From positions 1 to 9,207 of the forward strand of contig CALCPT010000307.1 in assembly GCA_937897265.1 (NCBI GenBank): 9,207 nucleotides of DNA. The letters are read 5' to 3'. The notes below the pieces were generated by a model. The model did not search any database and had not been told where the DNA came from. It saw only the letters and a program-made list of their open reading frames with translations. Below are positions 5,577 to 9,207 of the stretch, piece after piece. The position numbers were made by a program, and so were the translations under genes. The stretch is from an uncultured Alcaligenaceae bacterium (lineage in GTDB: Bacteria > Pseudomonadota > Gammaproteobacteria > Burkholderiales > Burkholderiaceae_B). Numbering within the stretch: the stretch's first letter is position 1; the number at the start of each line of letters is the position of its first letter.

Positions 5577-6572
5577 ATGCATATCGCTCACTATTTTTGC
5601 TCACGTCTGGCCACTATCGTATTTGTTGCGCTTGCCCTCGTGACTCAGTCAGCCACCGCGCAAACAAACGATGCCTGGCCAACCAAGCCCGTTCGCTTTG
5701 TCGTACCTTACGTTGCTGGTGGCGCTTCAGACATCACGGTGCGTAGCGTCGCGCAACTGTTAACCACGTCTTTGGGTCAAACCATGATGGTTGAAAACAA
5801 AGCAGGCGGCGGCGGCAATATCGGCACTGACTTTGTCGCCAAGGCTGCGCCAGATGGCTATACCTTTTTAATGGCCTACGCAGGCCCCATTGCGATTAAT
5901 CCCCACCTGTATAAAAACATTGCGTTCAATGCACAAAAAGATTTTGCACCCGTGTCGCTGATGGCGGATGCCCCCTTAATCTTGGCGGTTCATCCCTCGG
6001 TGCCAGCCAACAATCTCGCTGAGTTAATCGCCTACTTGAAGGCCAATCCTGATCAAGTGTTTTTTGGTTCATCAGGCACAGGTGGCGCCGATCACTTAGC
6101 CGGTGAGCTGTTTAGATTACAAGCCGGCGTACGCATCAACCACATCCCCTTCAAGGGTGGTGCGCAGGCGGTTGTGGATCTGGTTGCTGGGCGCACGCAG
6201 ATGGAGTTTTTAACAATCCCCGGTGGGCTCAGTCATATCCGTGCGGGCAGATTGAAAGCGATTGCCTTAGCGTCGAGCAAACGCTTCCCCTTGTTTCCAG
6301 ACGTGCCCACCATGACCGAAGCGGGCATGAAAGATTTTGAAATCCACAATTGGTACGGCATCTCGGCGCCGGCGGGGACACCAGCCCCGATTGTTCAGCG
6401 ACTGAGTCGTGCCATACACGAGGCGATTCAAGATCCAAACTTGCGCACACGTTTTCAAGAAATCGGGCTAGTCCCCATGGCGAACACACCAGAAGAGTTT
6501 GCCGCATTTATTCAGCGCGATAGCGAAAAATGGAAAAAGATTATTCAAGACTCGGGGGTAACTGCCGAGTAG
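5577..6572 (+). CDS. Bug/TctC-family tripartite tricarboxylate transporter receptor, complete
   Basis: A complete 331-residue periplasmic receptor of the Bug family, at the usual family length. Residues 1-28 form a signal peptide (one Arg at 10, hydrophobic LATIVFVALALV, then TQSATA|Q as the likely cleavage site). The mature protein starts with the family hallmark DAWPTKPVRFVVPYVAGGASD (32-52), followed by MVENKAGGGGNIGTDFVAKAAPDGYT (71-96), SSGTGGADHLAGELF (165-179) and HIPFKGGAQAVVDLVAGRTQ (189-208). Its ligand is unknown; characterised relatives bind dicarboxylates, amino acids or aromatic acids. It diverges from the FAH-family gene, which may act on the same compound. No TctA/TctB membrane genes are nearby, so it would have to use a permease encoded elsewhere or act as a sensor. 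The ribosome site is weak, but the signal peptide fixes the ATG at 5577. Confidence 0.96.
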   Translation: MHIAHYFCSRLATIVFVALALVTQSATAQTNDAWPTKPVRFVVPYVAGGASDITVRSVAQLLTTSLGQTMMVENKAGGGGNIGTDFVAKAAPDGYTFLMAYAGPIAINPHLYKNIAFNAQKDFAPVSLMADAPLILAVHPSVPANNLAELIAYLKANPDQVFFGSSGTGGADHLAGELFRLQAGVRINHIPFKGGAQAVVDLVAGRTQMEFLTIPGGLSHIRAGRLKAIALASSKRFPLFPDVPTMTEAGMKDFEIHNWYGISAPAGTPAPIVQRLSRAIHEAIQDPNLRTRFQEIGLVPMANTPEEFAAFIQRDSEKWKKIIQDSGVTAE

Positions 6573-6646
6573 TGATTTCGCGCGGGTTAACGTCAGGGCA
6601 AAGACGGTACATGCAGTTGTCTAAGCTAACGATTTACCTGACTCTG

Positions 6647-7480
6647 CTATCGCCCTAAAAATAGCCACGCCCCCACGACAACCCCCAATACAATGCGATA
6701 CACCGCAAACACGCGGTAGGTGTGTCGCGAGACAAACGCAAGCACTGCGCGCACAATAAAGAGGGCGCTAAAAAAGGCGCTGATGAACCCCACTGCGATC
6801 GCAAGCATATCTTGTTGACTGAGCAAGTTAGCGTGCTTATAGGTGTCGTACAGGGCAGCGGCCAACATGGTTGGCATAGCAAGAAAAAACGAAAACTCGG
6901 TCGCAGTTTTACGTTGAATACCAGCCAGCATGCCGCCAATAATCGTTGAACCAGAGCGCGAGGTACCCGGCACCATGGCCAAGCACTGACATAAGCCCAC
7001 CACAAGTGCTTGCCGCCAGGTGATCTGCTCGAGGGTGAGCGCACTCGCACGTGGATCAGCACCAGAAGCTGGCCGATTGCGCTCGACCCAAATCATAATA
7101 AAGCCCCCAACAATCAAGGTCACCACGACAACGCCGGGGTGAAAAAACAAAGCTTTGATCGCCTTAATAAAAAGTAACCCAACGATGGCAGATGGCAAAA
7201 ACGCAATCAGCAAATTACATGTGAAAGCGACTTCAACGGGATCAAGTCTGACCGTGCCGACGATCAATTGAGCTAATCGCGCTCGAAAGATCCACATCAC
7301 AGCAAGGATCGACCCCAGCTGGATCACGACCTCAAAGACTTTGGCTTCGTTCGACGAAAACTCGATCAAGTGCCCAAACAGGATTAAGTGCCCCGTACTT
7401 GAGATCGGCAAAAATTCAGTGAGTCCTTCGACAATGCCTAAAAAGAACGCTTTGAGAAGATAAATCGTTTGTTCAGTCAC
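6647..7480 (-). CDS. uppP: Undecaprenyl-diphosphatase UppP (BacA)
   Basis: An inner-membrane phosphatase that converts undecaprenyl pyrophosphate to the monophosphate, recycling the lipid carrier for peptidoglycan and other envelope polymers; overproduction gives bacitracin resistance in E. coli. With the GTG start at 7480 the protein has 277 residues, close to the E. coli enzyme (273). Catalytic motifs are intact: VEGLTEFLPISSTGHL (17-32) carries Glu18, Glu22 and His31, and PGTSRSG (171-177) carries Arg175. Several hydrophobic segments match the multi-pass topology. The frame is open to a GTG at 7567, but the added 29 residues are not family-like and overlap the predicted promoter at 7545-7574. 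An ATG at 7501 (284 residues) is the main alternative start. This housekeeping gene looks unrelated to the acid-catabolism genes to its left. Confidence 0.96.
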   Translation of the reverse strand: MTEQTIYLLKAFFLGIVEGLTEFLPISSTGHLILFGHLIEFSSNEAKVFEVVIQLGSILAVMWIFRARLAQLIVGTVRLDPVEVAFTCNLLIAFLPSAIVGLLFIKAIKALFFHPGVVVVTLIVGGFIMIWVERNRPASGADPRASALTLEQITWRQALVVGLCQCLAMVPGTSRSGSTIIGGMLAGIQRKTATEFSFFLAMPTMLAAALYDTYKHANLLSQQDMLAIAVGFISAFFSALFIVRAVLAFVSRHTYRVFAVYRIVLGVVVGAWLFLGR

Positions 7481-7544
7481 GCGAGAAGCCCTGAAAGTCA
7501 TGCAATGAATGGCGTCTTGATAAAAAAGACTTGGTGTACAAACT

Positions 7545-7574
7545 ATACTATTTTTGATGCTCGGCACCTCTCAA
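7545..7574 (-). promoter_or_regulatory. Predicted sigma70-type promoter for uppP
   Basis: Read on the minus strand, TTGAGA (7574-7569) and TAGTAT (7550-7545) are 18 bases apart, matching consensus at 5 and 4 of 6 positions. Transcription would start near 7538, about 58 bases before the GTG at 7480. The placement excludes the longest reading frame. A perfect palindrome GCGCTAGCGC (7575-7584) abuts the -35 box and could be a regulator site or chance. Confidence 0.45.
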
Positions 7575-7720
7575 GCGCTAGCGCCAGCCGAAACAGGTAA
7601 AACTAGATTCGAGCGAGAAATTCTAGGTTAAGCTTGCGCAAAGCCCCTGATCTGAACCCTTACGAACCGTTTCTCAGGTTCAAGGCATCTTCAGACCCAA
7701 CACCTTACGCGAGCATAAGC

Positions 7721-8533
7721 ATGTCAACAAATCTTACCCGCGAGCAGCGCGATGACGCCTATAACAACTCAAAGGCGGTATCAAACAGTGCCGAGATCAT
7801 TGCCGCGTGGGGGGTACGTAGTCAAGAATTTCGAGCGGCACACGCGTCGCACTTAGATATTTCGTATGGCAGCAATGCGCGCCAATCGTACGACTATTTT
7901 TCAGCCGGCGATCAAAGCCCCGTAGTTGCCTTCATTCATGGTGGCTTTTGGCAAAACAGGGCCAAAAGTGATTTCACGTTTATTGTGCCGGCCTTCATTG
8001 AGGCGGGCATCAGCGTCGCGATGATGGGTTACACCTTAGCACCCGAAGCCAAAATGGATCAGATTGTCCAAGATATTCGTTTGGGCTTACGAGCGCTTAG
8101 TCAAAAAATTGCGACACGCCGTTCTAGCAACCCTGGCATTTGGTTAAGCGGCTGGTCTGCAGGTGGGCACTTAACAGCCATGGCGCTTGACGAACCCTGC
8201 GTGCTGGGTGGCACGGCGATCAGCGGCATCTTTGATCTCGAGCCGATGCGTCATTGCTATCTCAACGAAAAACTTGGTTTAGATGAAGCGACCGCGACGC
8301 GATTTTCACCTATCAAATTACCAGCACTGAACGGCAAAACTCTTGATTTATTTGTGGGCGGGGCAGAACTGCCAGCCATGCAAACGCAAACCATTGAATT
8401 TGCGCGGTACCGCAACAATGCCAACGCACCAGGAATATTTGAAAACCTGTCAGGGCTCAACCATTACACAATTCTTGACGAAATGGCCAGCACCAAAGGC
8501 CGGATTCTGCAGTCCATCAAAGCACACTTATAA
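7721..8533 (+). CDS. Alpha/beta hydrolase, kynurenine-formamidase-like esterase
   Basis: A 270-residue alpha/beta hydrolase when started at ATG 7721. The frame is open to a TTG at 7634, but the 29 extra residues look non-homologous and the ATG has better context. FIHGGFWQ (71-78) supplies the oxyanion-hole HGG followed by a tryptophan, as in the HGG(Y/F)W motif of animal- and yeast-type kynurenine formamidases and related esterases. GWSAGGH (144-150) is the nucleophile elbow with Ser146. NHYTILDEM (247-255) supplies catalytic His248. The acid is probably Glu216 in FVGGAELPA or Asp209; I cannot settle this. No signal peptide is seen, so it is cytoplasmic. Neighbours on both sides are convergent or divergent, so it is probably transcribed alone. 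Formamidase activity is possible, but no tryptophan-catabolism gene is present; a general carboxylesterase or amidase is equally likely. Confidence 0.88.
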   Translation: MSTNLTREQRDDAYNNSKAVSNSAEIIAAWGVRSQEFRAAHASHLDISYGSNARQSYDYFSAGDQSPVVAFIHGGFWQNRAKSDFTFIVPAFIEAGISVAMMGYTLAPEAKMDQIVQDIRLGLRALSQKIATRRSSNPGIWLSGWSAGGHLTAMALDEPCVLGGTAISGIFDLEPMRHCYLNEKLGLDEATATRFSPIKLPALNGKTLDLFVGGAELPAMQTQTIEFARYRNNANAPGIFENLSGLNHYTILDEMASTKGRILQSIKAHL

Positions 8534-8540
8534 CTCGTTG

Positions 8541-8558
8541 CCTCGGCTAAGGCCGAGG
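8541..8558. terminator. Hairpin between convergent genes, possible terminator
   Basis: CCTCGGC (8541-8547) and GCCGAGG (8552-8558) pair perfectly around a TAAG loop. The minus-strand TAG stop of the histidine phosphatase lies at its apex, and the plus-strand hydrolase ends 7 bases to its left. Neither side has a proper T-run, so it may be a weak or Rho-assisted terminator or merely an mRNA 3'-end stem. Confidence 0.45.
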
Positions 8559-9155
8559 GCTAGGAAACACTTGATGCGACACGTGACTGCCATCGGGTTT
8601 GACACGCGCTAACACCATGTCACCCACCGCCACAACACGCCCTGTGAAGGCTTCGATATTGACATGGTGAGTCACAAGGATCAAGGGTTGTTTCGGGTAC
8701 GCCTTCAGGCTGGCGGCGACGAATGTTTGCAACGCAGTCGTTTGCGACTTAGCCAAACTCATGTCGTCAAAAAAAGAATTTAACGAAGGCTCAATCGTCA
8801 CTGGTCCGAGCGCCAACAAGCGCGCAGTATCTGCACAACGACACCAAGCACTACTAAAAATCTTAGCGGAACTCAGGCCTTGCGCGGTTAGCCAGCGCCC
8901 GATTAAGACCGATTGCTGCCGCCCCATTTCACCCAAATTACGTTGCGTCGAGCATTGGTCAAGTTTGTATCCGGGCGGGTCACCAACACCTGGCGCATCG
9001 GCATGACGCATCAACAAGACGTGCTGGCCGTCCGTCAGATCCTCAAGCAACCCAGCGCTGGCAGGTTGAGCGCCCGCCACTAGCAAACTCAGGCATACCA
9101 ACATGAGGTGACGGACTCTGAGCCACGACGGTATCACAAAGATTTTTTTATGCAT
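8547..9155 (-). CDS. Exported histidine phosphatase family protein
   Basis: A 202-residue protein of the histidine phosphatase (phosphoglycerate-mutase-like) superfamily, which uses a phospho-histidine intermediate. Residues 1-34 look like a signal peptide (basic start, hydrophobic HLMLVCLSLLVAG, then QPASA|G), so the mature protein is probably periplasmic. LLMRHADAPG (47-56) carries the nucleophile His51 with Arg50. QRNLGEMGRQQ (71-81) is the next conserved block. Arg106 in SSAWCRCADTA is the expected second phosphate-binding arginine, and His163 in LVTHHVNI is the second catalytic histidine. It is SixA-sized but has a leader peptide and a GDPPGYKLDQCSTQRNL insert shared, as I recall, with other proteobacterial periplasmic members of unknown substrate. 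The ATG start has a weak GGAT ribosome site. It converges on the hydrolase gene; no functional partner is evident. Confidence 0.9.
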   Translation of the reverse strand: MHKKIFVIPSWLRVRHLMLVCLSLLVAGAQPASAGLLEDLTDGQHVLLMRHADAPGVGDPPGYKLDQCSTQRNLGEMGRQQSVLIGRWLTAQGLSSAKIFSSAWCRCADTARLLALGPVTIEPSLNSFFDDMSLAKSQTTALQTFVAASLKAYPKQPLILVTHHVNIEAFTGRVVAVGDMVLARVKPDGSHVSHQVFPSPRP

Positions 9156-9207
9156 GTTGCATCATCCAAATTTACGTAATGCCCGCGACACCCAAAATGG
9201 GGATACC

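Noticed and set aside
6550..6570. ACTCGG/CCGAGT inverted repeat at the end of the second receptor gene as a terminator
   Set aside because: The stem is only 6 bp with a 9-base loop and no T-run follows; it is explained by coding sequence.
6655..7062. 135-codon minus-strand frame
   Set aside because: Out-of-frame shadow of uppP, whose reading frame has intact catalytic motifs.
7653..7682. TGAACC/GGTTCA inverted repeat upstream of the alpha/beta hydrolase as an attenuator
   Set aside because: A 6-bp stem with an 18-base loop and no T-run is weak; no leader peptide is evident.
1..9207. CRISPR arrays, tRNA/rRNA genes, insertion sequences, phage or plasmid genes
   Set aside because: No regularly spaced repeats, tRNA-like arms, transposase motifs or terminal inverted repeats were seen on either strand.

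Overview
The window looks like a chromosomal segment from a betaproteobacterium, most likely Burkholderiales and perhaps Alcaligenaceae-like. The grounds are two Bug/TctC-family periplasmic solute-binding proteins, class III (CaiB/BaiF) CoA-transferases next to them, the UppP sequence type and a moderate GC content. This placement is an inference from family content, not from a marker gene. Bases 1-46 are not biological: they match an Illumina P7/i7/Read 2 adapter, so the window begins at an untrimmed assembly edge and its first gene is cut there.

Layout. (1) 47-2059, plus strand: a 5'-truncated Bug-family receptor, translationally coupled by an ATGA overlap to a complete CaiB/BaiF CoA-transferase. 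A perfect 20-bp palindrome over the transferase stop codon probably terminates transcription from both sides. (2) 2068-2883, minus strand: a crotonase-fold protein that lacks both classical hydratase glutamates. (3) 2884-3046: a divergent control region with a well-formed sigma70-type promoter and a 15-bp hyphenated palindrome. (4) 3047-4243, plus strand: a second CaiB/BaiF CoA-transferase, followed by a strong bidirectional intrinsic terminator. (5) 4390-5259, minus strand: a fumarylacetoacetate-hydrolase-family enzyme with intact metal ligands. (6) 5260-5576: a roughly 317-base divergent intergenic region with a series of GC-rich hairpins and no convincing gene. (7) 5577-6572, plus strand: a complete Bug-family receptor with signal peptide. 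(8) 6647-7480, minus strand: undecaprenyl-diphosphatase UppP, a housekeeping cell-wall gene. (9) 7721-8533, plus strand: an alpha/beta hydrolase with HGGFW and GWSAGG motifs, resembling kynurenine-formamidase-like esterases. (10) 8547-9155, minus strand: an exported histidine-phosphatase-fold protein.

Functional reading. The first seven regions read as a carboxylic-acid uptake and catabolism neighbourhood. Periplasmic receptors bind an organic acid, CoA-transferases activate acids as CoA thioesters, a crotonase acts on an acyl-CoA, and a FAH-fold enzyme cleaves or decarboxylates an oxo-acid. The substrate cannot be read from the sequence. No TctA/TctB membrane genes are present, so both receptors are orphans within this window. 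From UppP onward the genes look unrelated to that theme. I did not find a convincing undescribed system. The points most worth a second look are the crotonase without catalytic glutamates, the structured intergenic region upstream of the second receptor, and the palindromic regulatory and terminator elements.
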